Shown here one piece after another: positions 1 through 12,024 of a stretch of DNA of 64,000 nucleotides. This DNA is from Gliomastix tumulicola (Eukaryota; Ascomycota; Sordariomycetes; Hypocreales; Bionectriaceae), in NCBI GenBank assembly GCA_001599755.1, contig BCHX01000001.1:2046001-2110000 (forward strand), given 5' to 3'. How positions within the stretch are numbered: the stretch's first letter is position 1; each line of letters begins with the position of its first letter. Under the pieces are notes generated by a model. It was not told the origin of the DNA. It did not search any database and saw only the letters and a list, made by a program, of their open reading frames with translations. The position numbers and the translations under genes are program-made.

Positions 1-88
1 AGCCCTATCTCGTCGCCATTTTTTCTTCTTCAAAATTACCATTAGCCCCTTTTCAACATGTGATGCCTTCGGCAATCGTATACAGGCT

Positions 89-3000
89 CTACTCCTCAAA
101 CATAGCCAAGCTCACACCGCCATCAGGCTCAGCAGTCTGCCCCGGCAGCTGGTCATGCAGGTCAAAGTCCATATCCTGCAGGATGTTCCCCAGCTCCTCA
201 TCCGAGATGTTCACATCCATGTTCATCGGCATGAAGAATGGCTCGCTCTCTCCTTCCTGCTCCGTCGCAGCCGAAGGAGACTCGGCATGAGGGAACTTGC
301 GTGTCATCCACTCCTGAAACTTGGCCACTAACGCAGCATCGTCCATTGACGACGGCTCGTACTTGTAGATTCTCTTGCCCTCAGTGCGGATGGCGTCCGT
401 CGAGGGGAGGCGGCCAGTCGCTTCCACCGAGGCTTTGACAAAGGCAACTAGACCAAGCTCGAGCTCCTTCGAGCAGAACATAACAGGTGGTCGTGGAAAG
501 CGGGACTTGGGGTCCTGGGTGTAGCTGTTGGAAACGGATTGGCCAGTATTGAAAGGCTTCATCGTAGTCGGAGGAGCCCTGGCATTAGGGAACTTGCGTG
601 TCATCCACTCCTGGAACTTATCTACCAACGCAGAGTCATCCATTGGCGATGGCTCATACTTGTGGATTCTCTTTCCCTCGGCACGGACAGCATCAGTTGA
701 AGGAAGACAGCCCGTTGTTTCGACTGAGGCTTTGGCGAAATCAATCAGACCAAGCTCAAGCTCCCTCGAGCAGAAGATGACGGCTGGTCGTGGGTAGCGG
801 GACTTGAGGTCTTGGAGGAAGCTGTTGGCCACGGATTGGCCAGCAGTGAAGGGCTTCGTTCCAGACTGGAGCGTGATCTGCACGTCCTCGCTGAAGGGCT
901 CGTGCTGGCTCTTCGGGAAGACGTAAGGAGGAGCGAATCCCGAGCCGCCTTGCTCGACAGCCCACTCAGGACCGTCCGATAGGCCAGGGCCGCCGTCTTT
1001 GACGATGCCGCAGTGTCGCTTGAATCGCTGCAGCCACTCGGCGTTATCAGCAGCGGTCTGGTTCCATGGGTCGTCACTGTAGGTTTTCGAGTTAGCAACT
1101 ACTACTAGTACTCTATACGTTTTGAGTTTGATTCCAGACTTACTCATCGTAGAGGATGAAGCGCGCCTGGTGCTGCAACTCAGCATCCGTGGGCACGTGT
1201 GAGCTTGGGTTGAGCGGTGACATGGTAGCAGAGACCCATCGCCTGAGCTCCCTCGCCAGACGCCTATAGCAGTTGGCATCGTTGAGGAACAGTGTGGAGG
1301 CCTTGAGCAGGTTGGTATTATCGGTCTCCGTCGGCCGAGGACGCGCCCGGTGCATAGAGCAGTACGGCGACTGCATGCTCGGTCCGGACGATGTTTTCGT
1401 GAACGGCGTGTCGGTTGCGGTGACAGACGCAATCGTGGATTTCTGCAGTGAAAAGGCTGGAGAACTGTCTTGCGGAGGAGAGACACCGTCTACTGGGTGA
1501 CGCTCTTTGAAGGCTGCGAGCCAGAACACGTTGTCGGCGGCGGTTTGGTTCCAGCCGTCGTCGAACTCGTAGATAATGATACGAGCCTGCCTCTGGAGGT
1601 CCTCGTCCGTAGGCTCGAGGCCCATCGACCGCTGCACCTTCAGGTAGTCCGCCAGCTCACGCTCTAACCTTGTATAGCTGTAGATGGTTGAATCGATGTT
1701 CGTGGGATCGGTCGACCGGATAATCTTGTCCTTGACATCCTCGCTTCGGGGGAGGTGCGCTCGACGTCGGAAGTCGGCTAGCCAGTGCGTCGAAGACATG
1801 ATAAGCCGCAGGAGCCAGTTAGCAACAGCATCGGAGGGATGCGTCGAAACCTCCTCGACGCGGCCGACAATCCTACAGGCCTCAACCTGCAGCTCGTCGT
1901 CCATCGCCGTCAGGCCCAGTAGGCGCTTCGCCCTGACGAACTCCTGGAGCTGGCACTCCATGGGGCACTGCTCGAACAAGTTATCCTTGCCGTTAATCTT
2001 GAGTGTCGCCAGCCTGTTCTCGGTACCGGCACGCAGAGGGGCGAAACGGGCTCGGTGGACGATCTCCTCCCTCATCATGATGACATCACGAAGCCAGGAG
2101 ACCTCGGCGGCGATGCCCTGCAGAGACAACAATTCGCTGGCGAAAATGATACGAGCGGCCTCGACCATCATGTCCTGGTCGGTCGGGACGCCTCCGTGCT
2201 GTTCGATGTAGTTGGCGAAGAAGTAAGCCATCTCGAGCTTAATGAGCTCGTAGGCATTGCGAGGGCTCTCGGGCGACGAGTGGCTGGCTACGTACGGCAG
2301 GGGGGACGTGCGCTCATGGTGAATAAGATCTATAGTATTTCCTCAAAAGTTAGACGCCGACTTTAACGAGTCTACAGGATACTGAAGTGGTCTCATACAC
2401 GGGGGGATCGAGTTCTCGACCATGTCGAGCACGGGGTTGTCGAAACCCCAGTCACCCTTCCAGTCGGCCATGGAATAACCCGTCTTGAAGTGCTCTGCCA
2501 GATGATCCACGCGAATAGTCCACGTATCCATCACAATGCCGCAGAAACCGCACCGGGATCGGATCTCGGGTGTCGCCACTTTCCACGACTTCATGGACCA
2601 GTCCATGAACTTGACGTTGTGCACCAGGCGCAGATGCTGGTTGAGGTGGTCTTTCCGGTAGAACGTCCTCTCCTCCAAGGACCGCCCTTGGCAGGTCGAG
2701 TGGTTGTGCGCTTCGATATGGGCGTCGTTGGGGTTCGCCTCGCCGCAGAAGATGCAGCATAGCTGTCCGGTGTCGGGGTGTACGGCCCGCGAGCCATGAG
2801 GAGCGCAAACCCATCGCTCAAGTGATAGATGCAGTGACTTCTCATGTCTCTGCCAGTCGTGCTTCGTTCGGAACGTTTCGGTACAGAATGTACACTGGAA
2901 CGTCCGTAGAGGGGCGTGTAGCTCTGTCTTGCTGCTCTCGCCAGCCTGTTTCGGTGCAGCCCTCCTGCGACGGCGCCGACGGCCACGGTTGCTGAAGGGG

Positions 3001-4253
3001 GCGGATCCGAACGATCCAAAAGAGTTGCGGGAACTGTATGAGTAGGCCGATCCTTTAGATCCAGTGTTGCTAGAGTGCGATGTACCCAAACTGCTCGCAG
3101 ACGACTGGTTGCAGACGGAGCGGCTCGAGCCATCGTCGGTGTAGTTGTGGCTGAACGGACTGTTGAGACCGGATGAGACGCCAAACGAAGAGGCAGTGAC
3201 AGCGCGGGCAATAGCGGTGACCGACGCCGGTTCGTGCTCGGGAGGCGAGTGCTCCCAACGCTGCAGCGGGTTCATGGACTCGAGAGCCGGAGTGCCCCGG
3301 CGTTGGGGAATGTCGATAGAGCCGACGCCCTGCGACAGGTTGCCCACTTGAGGCGATGTAGATCGAGGAGGCTGCACTTTGCCACGTCTCCGGGCATTGG
3401 CGAGCCAGTTGGTGATCTGGGTCTTGTTGAGCCCAGTCTTGCGCTGCAGCATCTCTTTCTCCTCGTCGCTGGGATAGGGATGCCTGTTGTGTGTAGTGAG
3501 CCACGTCTTCAGGATGCGGACCGACTCCCGAGAGAAGCGGGCGCCAATCTTGGGCGGCGGAGCATCGGACTGTCTGGCAAGGTGGGACGCATGGTCGTCG
3601 CTGTCAGCACCAGTCAAGGCAGTCAAGTCGGCAATGGACGACCTGTTGCTGTGCTGGTTGGAGTGGCTTTCGGACGGGAAGACAGTGGGCTGCATGTCCT
3701 CGCTCAGAGTGTTGATAGGGAAGTTGGTCGTGGTCCCAGGGTTGAGGCTCTCCGGGATCACACCACCGAAGCTGCACTCGACAGTCAAGGCAACGCAGCT
3801 CGTGCAGTAGCCCTTGAAGCGACCCTCCCTGATCTTCTTGCAGGAGAAGCCGCCAAGGGTGCAGTTGGCACAAGGGATGTCAGGCGTCTCCCAGAAGTCC
3901 GTGTGGACAGTGGTTCCGGGCGCGCCCAGCGGCAGCGGCAGCGGCTGGTCCTCCTGCTCGAGCATCGGCTCGACAGGAAGAGGGGCCGAGTCAAAGTCGA
4001 CGCCCATGAAGCCCATGGGGTTCTGCTCGGTGAAGTGCTCTAGGGCGTGGAAGGAGAAGTCATCCTCGTTGATATTGGCAAAGACTAGATCGGTCGCCAT
4101 GCCTGTCAGAGACGGGTCGATGTCAGACTCAGGAATAGGGATAGGGATGGGCTGGGTGAACTCGACGTCTTCGTCCCAGGCTGCGTTGGTGTTGGAGTTG
4201 TCATTGGAGTCCCAGTTGACAAACTCGTCGAGGTTGTTCATGTCGGCGGCCAT
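89..4253 (-). CDS. Homeodomain / C2H2 zinc-finger transcription factor
   Basis: Probable nuclear DNA-binding regulator of the fungal homeobox-plus-C2H2 family. Exons 4253-2399, 2329-1144 and 1076-89 give 1342 aa. Intron 1 (2398-2330) has a GTATGA donor and a CTAAC branch; intron 2 (1143-1077) has GTAAGT and GCTAAC. Residues 128-160 carry six cysteines spaced C-x2-C-x6-C-x11-C-x2-C-x6-C, like a Zn2Cys6 domain. Residues about 236-292 are a TALE-type homeodomain (extra residues with PYP between helices 1 and 2; helix 3 ITNWLANARRR). A poly-Arg stretch lies near 424-431. A C2H2 finger lies at about 454-475, followed by two more degenerate Cys/His clusters (about 499-540 and 568-589). The remaining 700 residues are repeated helical modules ending in D-x-WNQTAADN-x2-WL, plus a duplicated block of about 92 aa near the C-terminus. 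ATG 4253 is the first Met of the open frame. Targets are unknown. The join at 2399/2329 is inferred from splice signals and frame. Confidence 0.85.
286..859 (-). repeat. Internal tandem duplication of about 92 codons
   Basis: Inside the last exon of the homeodomain gene, the block starting KPFTAGQSVANS and ending EWMTRKFPNA (about 859-587) is repeated as KPFNTGQSVSNS to EWMTRKFPHA (about 561-286). Roughly three quarters of the residues match. Synonymous and replacement differences have accumulated, so this is not an assembly artefact. Confidence 0.85.
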
Positions 4254-5787
4254 GGCTGCAGGCTAACAGTGGCAGGCGCGCCCTCAGCTCGGTACCGGAA
4301 TGTAGATTGAAGGGCGTGCTGTGTCGTGTGCTAGCTGATTGAGGGAGGTGATCCGCTTCCCGATGTTGTAACAGATGTGCCCTGCAGATGTCATGTCATG
4401 TCATGTCATACACAGCCGAACGCCCTTTGTGACAAAACGCCCAGCACAATTGACAGATCTAGCGAGGACGGGCCCAGTATATAAAGAACTTGTCAACCCT
4501 GAACAGCAAAGCACTGGACAGATATGCCAGAAGAAAGAGAAAAAAAAGAGAAGGAGGAGGAAGAGAGTCGAGACAAAAGGCCAGCTCGAAGGAGGATAAG
4601 GGTAAGAGTCATCGGATCAGCCTCTTCTGCCGTGAATCCAATCGAGGCCAATGCACGCCAATTGAGCACCGCACCGACATCATCTCCTAGGCTCTTCCTA
4701 GTTCTTACCTCCGTCGCTTGCCTTGCCCGGCCGATGCGAGGTGTGGCTCTTCCACGCCCCAGAAATGTCAATTGTGCGCCCTTCACTTGACACCCTTGCT
4801 CATGTACAGTGTGATGCAACCTCAGCACTGTGTGTCGTCGCTCCTTCCCCGCAGATGGCCTCTGCTCCTGCCTGCGTTTTCTGACAAATTCTGGGCCGGC
4901 ACTGTAGCACATGCACTGTACATATTCAGCGGGGCAAGCCGAGGGTCGGGGACTCCACAATATCCCGAGTATTGGAACCTCGAAGATGCAGCCAGATGCT
5001 CCTCTCGTCAAGTAGCGGCACTTTCTGTTGAAACTCTGATGACCCCACCCGGTTCTCCGGTCTGCCTCCGTTTCCCGGTCTGATCGAGTCCGCTTCTCGA
5101 CCTGCCCTCCACGTTATTACTCATGCATCGCTGAGAACGAGGGCGGTATGTATGCAATCTTGATGGTCGTGTCTGATCTACAGTCTGCTGCTTTTTACGG
5201 ATACTCGTACTATTCCTTGCGTGATGCATTTCAATGTTGCAGGACATGCTCCCACACCGCTTTATCAGGTAGAGATCGAGTCATGCCTTATCTTTGAAGC
5301 CACTTGATTCCATGTTCTCGAACATTCCACTCGTTCAGGAAACTGCCTCACCGCAAGACAGAGACCAATTTCATCATAATAAACGAAATTCTTTTTTAGA
5401 CTGCGAGCTGTACTCAGCCCTCTAAACAAGTAGCTTTTAGAGCAGATATAACCTCCCAGGCGCCGAATACCATCAATTGGCATAATAGTGATGGCCTGTT
5501 CCGTCCTGATACATCAGTAGTTAACTCCTGTCCGTCAATCTCAGAGCCTGGCAAGATAATCATTCTAGCCCAAACTCCCAAGTCGCACAGACTCCAACCC
5601 AAGAATAGAAGAAAGAAAGAAATAGTAAATGTGGTTTGCCATTATATGAGCACACACTAGCTCGTGGTAGCCCGGGGCAAGACATCGTGAATCATTTTCA
5701 TATCGCATAGTCGCGGAGGCGTCCATCCATCATATTGCCGGTGGTATTGTTGTAGGCAGCTGTCGCGTCTCCCCCAAGTCGAGCTGC
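4254..5787. other. Intergenic: homeobox gene upstream region and SREA 3' side
   Basis: No convincing gene. It holds the presumed promoter and leader of the homeobox gene (reading leftwards from 4253) and the 3' flank of SREA. Visible structure is limited to a pentanucleotide repeat (4388-4407) and a purine-rich stretch at about 4530-4576. Open frames here are short and unlike known proteins. Confidence 0.6.
4388..4407. repeat. (ATGTC)4 microsatellite
   Basis: Four perfect copies of the pentamer ATGTC, about 135 bp upstream of the homeobox gene start codon. A length-variable tract in a promoter or leader is possible; no function is visible. Confidence 0.9.
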
Positions 5788-6765
5788 TCATTCCTCATTC
5801 CCCAGGGCTAGAAGCTCTCGCTCCTTCGCTGCCAGCATCGCTCTCATATTCTCAGCTTCTCTCTGTAACGCCGCCCGTCGGTCGGCTTTCGATTCGTCGC
5901 TCTCGGTGCTGGCGGGCGGCGCCCCCGGCGTGGGCATCCTGTGCCCGTACAAGCCAGTGTTCGATCCCGATCCACGTGTCCCTCCAGGAGAGCGTAGTGG
6001 TGGGAGAGAGAACCTAGATCGATCATCGTCTGCCCCACCCATTTGTGAGTCGTTGAGAAGAGATTTGATAGATGAAAGTCGCTTTGCGCCATCATGAGCA
6101 TTGTCTTCGGTGTATCGTGATTCAGTCTCAGCAGATGAGAAGGAGCGTTTCCGAGCCGGAGATATAAACGACGCGGGGGATATCGAGGAGCCTCTGTCGA
6201 CCGCGCTATGCATAGACACTAGCGGAGGAAGGCGGTTATCATCGCTCAGAGATTGCGGTGGAAGGCGGGGTCGAAGGGACTGGTGGTGGTAGGCAGCCAG
6301 GTCTGAGGCTGTCGGTAGTGGTGATGTTTTTCGGCTCTGTCCGGCGGGTGGTCGAGGCTCGATAGCTATAGGATACGCAGCGTGCCTTCGTAGTCCGAGG
6401 TTGATGGATCCATCATCGTTCATGCTCCCCCTCTCCGGTGTTCTTTCCATCATCAGTCCTTCAGTTGTCTCAGACGCATCTTCCATTTCTTCATCCTGAT
6501 TTGCTGGTATGACTCGTTTGCGTCGTTTAATAGTAGCCTTCTTCATCGTCACAGGCCGGTGTACGCCGTGAAGCTTATAGTACAGCCCTATATGTACAGT
6601 TAGCACAAGAAATTGAGTTGCTCGTGTATGTTGGACAAACCGCAAGCATTGCAGATAGTGTGCCCACTCTCGTCCCTTCTCCACAGCGGCGTCACTGTTG
6701 TACCACAGTTCTGGCATGCTATCACCACCGTAGTATCCTGGGGCTGGTTCTGCGGTTGCGGTTGC

Positions 6766-6796
<31 letters not shown>

Positions 6797-7610
6797 GCAA
6801 GGCATTCACATCGATGGGTTGGGGCCCAGTGTGGCTCTCGCCAGGGTCTCGACAGCTGCCCGACTTTTGCTTCACATTCAGATGTGCGCTCTTCGACAGT
6901 CTGTTGTTGAAGGCAGGACAACCATAGCATCCTTCTGCACCACCCGTTCCGTTGCAACGACCTCCACCGGGGCAGGATCCTGAGGGCGTCTGCTCGGCCG
7001 CGACGTAGGTTGCGCCTGCGACATTTGATATCGATTTCGAGCCACCAGGAGAAGTGACCGTCTGGCCGGGGAGTCGAGACACCGACTCTTGCACCACATT
7101 AGGGGGCTTCTTGAGGCCAGTTGGCCTGGAGGCGTTCCTCGCTTTCCAGTAAAGACCACAGGCATTGCAAATTGTGGCGCCCTGGGGCGATCTCCGCCAC
7201 AGAGGAGTTCGGGTCGTACCGCAGTTACTATGCGCCGTTTAGCAAAAGGTTCCCCCGCGCACCGCAGTCAGCCATTCTTACCTGCAAATCTGGCCGCCGA
7301 GAGGCTGGGCACCGCCAGGGGGTGGGCTGAGTTTCGGTGCAGTCGACGCTGTTGATGAAAGAGGGCTTGCTGCTTGGGACGAAGGGGCGTCGGGCATCGG
7401 GCTGTCTCTTGACACGGGAGAGGCGCTACCAGGGTTGCGATAGGTGTTGCGAGGTTCATGCAGAAATGAAGGTTCGGCCTCGGATGGGTTAGCATCCGGT
7501 GTCGGCTTCAGCGACATCGGCCTCGTGGGCAGCGCAGTCCGTGTCGAAGAGGCGGCATCTTGTGATGGCCCGGGCGGTCCATCCGCTTGGTCGTTGTCGC
7601 TCATTTCCAT
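5788..7610 (-). CDS. sreA: GATA-type siderophore/iron-uptake repressor SreA
   Basis: Iron-responsive repressor of siderophore and iron-uptake genes. Exons 7610-7282, 7227-6641 and 6587-5788 give 571 aa. Two GATA fingers, each C-x2-C-x17-C-x2-C, lie at about 109-133 and 280-305. Between them sits the cysteine-rich region characteristic of SreA/Sre/Urbs1 (four Cys within [19 protein letters not shown], about residue 195-213), which separates it from other GATA factors. A Gln tract turning into a QP run precedes finger 2. The C-terminus ends in a short coiled coil ([20 protein letters not shown]), also usual in SreA. Intron 1 splits finger 1 right after its first Cys, and intron 2 splits finger 2 after CNAC and uses the rarer donor GTTTGT. 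The open frame continues upstream of 7610 without an ATG, so an additional 5' exon is possible. Family known for autoregulation; I saw no clear ATCWGATAA site upstream. Confidence 0.92.
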
Positions 7611-8852
7611 CCAAAGCCTGCCTCGAGAGTGGCCAGCCTGACTGATCGGCGATAGTTGACGGGGTGTGCTCAGGGGAGAGGTCGGGCTGGTTCCGGTGTT
7701 GAAATAAGTTGAGGCCCGTATCAAGAGCTGGCGAGTATATACATTTGCACAGGCCCTATGGACTTGAGAAGAAGAATGTTTAGACCAAAAAAAACGACTG
7801 ACAGAAGGTTCCCGGTGTGTTGGCGACCAAATGCTGGAGTTTCCGGCGTCGAAGTGTCGTGGGCGAGATTACGAATCAGTGGCCTGACAGTCGAGGTTCC
7901 AACTTTCACGGATCCGGGAGGCCCGTCAGCTGACCCAGAAAACGGCCGAAAAGCTGAAGTAGAGGGAACTGTTGACGGAACTGTTGACCGAGGACCGCGT
8001 TGCCACTTCAGCCTTCAACGTATCTCGCCCAACGGCTGGGTCGGAACGATTCTAGAACCTCGGGAGGCGTGTACACACGGAGGCACCTAACGGAGAGAGC
8101 GCCAAGGCGGGTGCGTAGGGCTGATCTTGGTCCAGAAGCCGAAAGGGGCGTACAGAATGCGACGCAGGCCACGTCGGGGAAGGTGGAAGAGGAGAGAGGT
8201 TGGATAACAAGGAGTTGAAGGACCCAAGGCTATGGGAAGTGGGATGACTTTTGTGGGAACAGGGGAGGAAAGATGAGATAAAATTAACAGATCACGGAGG
8301 GAGGCGCGATTGGCTGTAATAGTAATGGGATCTAATCTGTCTGCCTGATAACTCGTCTACGTGCATCCTTGACTCAGCCATTTGACCCTGTTCCTCCCGC
8401 GGCAGAATTGCATTCGTGGCCGGCGCTACGACCCATTGAAACAGCCTCTTCGCAACGTGCAGATTTCATCACAGTTCGAAGACAGCTCTGGCATGAGTCG
8501 AGGACCAATTAGGCGGTGTATCTGAGCCCCTCAGAGGCTCATGATTACTTTGGCTTCGCTCCGATTGGCTAGAAGAGCCTTTTCTGACGCAGGGGGGGCT
8601 CACGATTGCGTCTCCAGGTGGATCTATGCCTCATTAGGACTAGTCATTGCTGCCAACCACGTCGGTCCAATACGACCCTCCCTTGTCAGCTTTGCCATTC
8701 TATTGGAACGCGGAGAGAGCAAACAAACCCCGGTTTAAGCTGCATATTGCTGCGACTCCAGAATCGAGGCGCGTGTCCCGTTCCTGATTTCGCTTCTTTC
8801 CTATCTCTTCTTGGCCTGTGTTCCCCGCTGCGGCGTCTTCTCATCATCCGCG
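7611..8852. other. Divergent promoter region between sreA and the Bre2-like gene
   Basis: About 1.2 kb without a supported gene. It should contain the sreA leader and promoter (leftwards) and the Bre2-like promoter (rightwards). A palindromic TGACTCA occurs at 8370-8376 and TGATAA at about 8346-8351; either could be chance. Pyrimidine-rich sequence precedes the Bre2-like ATG. Confidence 0.5.
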
Positions 8853-10585
8853 ATGGCGTCAGACGCCGGGAGCCCCAAGAGAGAACCGACACCGGCCCCC
8901 TCCATCTCGACAATACCGCAGAAACGCGCCTTGGATGAAGGCCACAGCCCCGCCGTCTCGTCGCCTCTGAATCCCGAAGTCAAGTCTAGCGACCCGCAGA
9001 CAGTCGATGACGCGCCAAATCCCAGCCGCGCAAAGTCGGGCAGGCCCAAGAAGGACAGCTACAAAAAGCGCGAGGCGAAAGGCATCGAGAGCACCCGCGC
9101 GACGCCAGATCCCCGATTTGGGAAGGACAAGGAGCCAGAGCAGACCGAGGCGAGTCCGCTGCGATACAAACTCGCTCCGCCAAAGCAGTCCGACTTTGAG
9201 CCTCCGCGTGGCCCTGTCCTCACGCCCTTTCATCATGATATCGAGAATTACAAAGGCGAGGTGACGGAATTCTTTGAAACCTCTGACCAGTGCGTTTGCT
9301 ACCCCGACCGTTCCCTGCCGATTGACGATCGACTAACATTGGTGACAACAGTGTTTTCAACAAGAAAAACTTTCGCTACACGCATTGTATCGCCGATCCT
9401 CTCTTCCCGTCGACCATATACTACCGCCAGACTGAACCCGAACCGTTCGGTCCTCGTATGAGCTACGAGGATGCTGCCACCCACGTCTTCTTCAACCAAG
9501 ACGCTAGACAAGTCACAACCAACAAAGGATTCCGCATGGCACGCGCTAATGTAGCTATCCGTGAGGGAAGATGGTACTGGGAGTGCAAAATCACGCAGGG
9601 CATCCGCAAATCCAAGGACGGGGGTGCGCCAGGCGATGGCGGTCGCCACGTTCGCATGGGCTGGGCTCGACGTGAGGCTTCGCTCGATGCGCCGGTTGGC
9701 TTTGACGCCTACAGCTACGGTATCCGGGACGTTTCTGGAGAGAAGGTTTTCATGTCCCGACCCAAAGAATTCTTCCCGCCCGGCGAGGCGATCCAGGAGG
9801 GCGACGTCATCGGTCTCGAGATACAGCTACCATCCGAGCGACTACATCGAAAGGTTATGGACGGGACACTGAACCCGGTGGTCGACGTTGCTGAGGAGGG
9901 GACCGATACGAACACAGCGGAAGCAACAAATATCGTGCGCGACCGAGTCCCCATCCGCTTCAAAGCCCACACGTACTTCGAGAAGATTGAGTATCATTCC
10001 ACCAAGGAGCTCGACGACCTGATGAACCCCGCGCCAGCAGGAATCGGTACATCAACATCTGATACCCCGAATCCTCACCACACCGTTCCCGCCCTCCGGA
10101 CGTTACCCAAGTCTTGCATCAAGGTGTATAAGAACGGTGTCTACAAGGGAACTGCCTTCGAAGGCCTGCTTGGATTCCTGCCACCCGCTTCGAAGCCATT
10201 GATGCCCCAAGTCGGTGCCCGTGAGGGGCTCGATGACGGCATGCTAGGTTACTACCCTGCCGTCAGTGTTTTCCGCGGCGGCGCTGCGGAGGTCAACTTC
10301 GGCCCTGACTTCTGGTATCCTCCTCCGGGCTACACCTCACCGTCCGATGGTGATATGGACATGGACGTAGCCCCTACACATAAGCTCGAGAAGCTGCGTG
10401 CCGTCTCTGAGCGGTACCACGATCAGATCGCAGAGGATGTTGTGTACGATATCGTCGACGAGGTCGATGTATGGATGCAAGATGGAGGCGGCGCTACCGA
10501 CGCTGCAGGCGTGCAGGAGAAGAGCAACGAGGTGGCTATGGGACGGGGAAGGGAGGAAATTAAAGAGCTTGTTCAAGATGATTAA
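8853..10585 (+). CDS. bre2: COMPASS subunit Bre2/Ash2-like (SPRY domain)
   Basis: Probable subunit of the Set1/COMPASS histone H3K4 methyltransferase complex in the nucleus. Exons 8853-9289 and 9352-10585 give 556 aa. The intron (GTGCGT donor, GACTAAC branch) sits in the middle of DHVFNKKNFRY. The first 145 residues are low-complexity, basic and Pro/Ser-rich. A SPRY domain follows from about residue 165, with the family features FRMARANVAIREGRWYWECKI, HVRMGWARREASLDAPVG, AYSYGIRD and the later FGPDFWYPPPG segment. This arrangement, a split SPRY domain with a C-terminal tail, matches Bre2/Ash2 rather than RanBPM-type SPRY proteins. ATG 8853 was preferred over upstream non-ATG extension because it gives the usual short N-terminus. 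No PHD finger is seen, as in yeast Bre2. Confidence 0.88.
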
Positions 10586-10730
10586 AGGACGCTATCCTGG
10601 AAGCTATTCTCGAGTCATTTGATATTAGAGAGATACCCAACATAGACGGAAATTCCATACGCGCAACGTCATAATATCATAAACGTGATATCCCCTCCCT
10701 CCAAGATGAAACGTCGTGAATGCGAAATCA

Positions 10731-12024
10731 TTACCTCGGCGTATCCTGGGTGGTGGTAGCAGGCCCCGGTGAGTCTGTCGATGGCGGCGCCTCCAGGCGA
10801 TGATCCGGATCGACGACATCCGTTGACTGTCCCTCCCTCTCCTCGCCGCCCTCAGCTCCATCGCTTGAGGCTTCGCCGGCAGACTTCTCCTTCTCCATTC
10901 GCTCCTCACGGCCACGCTTGTAGCAGTACCAAAGCACGAACATGAGCACTGCCAGGCATCGTCAGTATAGGTACGGTCCAAAAGATAGCAGAGACAGAGG
11001 AGAAAAACTTACAGCAAAGCGCAACACTCCACAAGACATTGACACCAATAAACGCTGGCCAACGCTGCTGCAGCGTCGTCACAATCGCGCGCAGCATCGC
11101 CACCAGCGCGCCCGGCTCCGTGATCAGCTTGAGCAGATTCGACGGCGACAGCAGGTTCTGCGCGGCGGCGGCCTCCATGCCCTGGCTCTTGGCCGCGGCC
11201 GCGAGCACCTCGGGCGCGATGCTGGCCGTGATCTTATCCGGCAGCTGCGTGACGAGCTTCTGCAGGCCGCTAGGCAGCTTCTCGAAGCCCTTGGTGATGG
11301 CGCCGTCGCGGTCCTTGATGAGGTTGACGAGGTCGTCGTAGGCCGTCGGCACACCGTTGGCGAGGTCCTTGAAGATCTGCGTGAACTTGCGCAGCACCTC
11401 AGCCGAGTCGTCGGTCAGCGCCGTAACCTTGTTGTTGTTGTTGCTACCCGTCGCCGAGAGGTTCAGGCGGTCGAGCACGCGGCTGAGGTCCTTCTTCTCG
11501 CGCTCCTCTTCCTCCAAGTCGCCGGCGGCGGGCTTGGCGTCGTCTGGGCGAAGGGTGTCGCCGTGCTTGGGCTTCTTCTTGCCGACACGGGAGAAGACCT
11601 GCGAGAAGCGGTTGGGCTTCTTGGCGGCTTCCTTGGACTCCTCCTGGCTCTCGGTGGAAGCAGCAGCTGGTGCGCCCTCGACGGACCTGGACTGCTGGAA
11701 GGAGGACGCGTCATCAGAGGGCCAGTCGAGCTCGGGCACATTGACGCGAGGAGGGAGAGGCGGCGCGGGTCCATCCTCCGCCAGGAGATTTTGCAGGAAA
11801 GACTCGTCTGAGCGATCGAGAACTGGTCTGCCGGCGACAGGAACAGAGTGAGAGCTTGAGCTCGCCTCAGCCACAGCTAGATCTGTGTGCTGTCTGTCCG
11901 GAGTCGTAGAGCTGGTGGCATCGTGGTCCTGCGCCGCCGCGACCTGTTTAGCAGCTTCCTCCTCCCTAGCCTGCTTCGCTTCTTTGTTCTTCTTGAACTT
12001 CTTATAGGTGAAGTACTCCAGCAT
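10731..12024 (-). CDS. Conserved fungal protein with C-terminal membrane segment, function unknown
   Basis: Exons 12024-11013 and 10948-10731 give 409 aa. The N-terminus MLEYFTYKKFKKNKEAK is followed by a charged, Ser/Pro-rich region. Residues about 190-330 are predicted to be helical (from LSRVLDRLNLS to LQQRWPAFIG). A single hydrophobic segment spans the splice junction (VNVLWSVALC then LLMFVLWYCYKRG), so splicing is needed to complete the membrane anchor. The tail after it is acidic and Ser/Pro-rich. The intron has GTAAGT and a TACTGAC branch. The topology suggests a tail-proximal single-pass membrane protein; which side each end faces cannot be read from sequence. I do not recognise a catalytic domain. 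It stands tail-to-tail with the Bre2-like gene, only 145 bp apart. Confidence 0.75.

Noticed and set aside
3234..4043. 269-codon open frame on the plus strand
   Set aside because: Antisense shadow of the homeobox gene exon 1.
7611..7724. N-terminal extension of SreA
   Set aside because: The frame is open but begins at a non-ATG codon; it could be coding only if an unseen upstream exon splices in, so it was left out of the CDS.
8811..8852. Upstream extension of the Bre2-like CDS
   Set aside because: The open frame extends without an ATG; ATG 8853 gives a sensible start.
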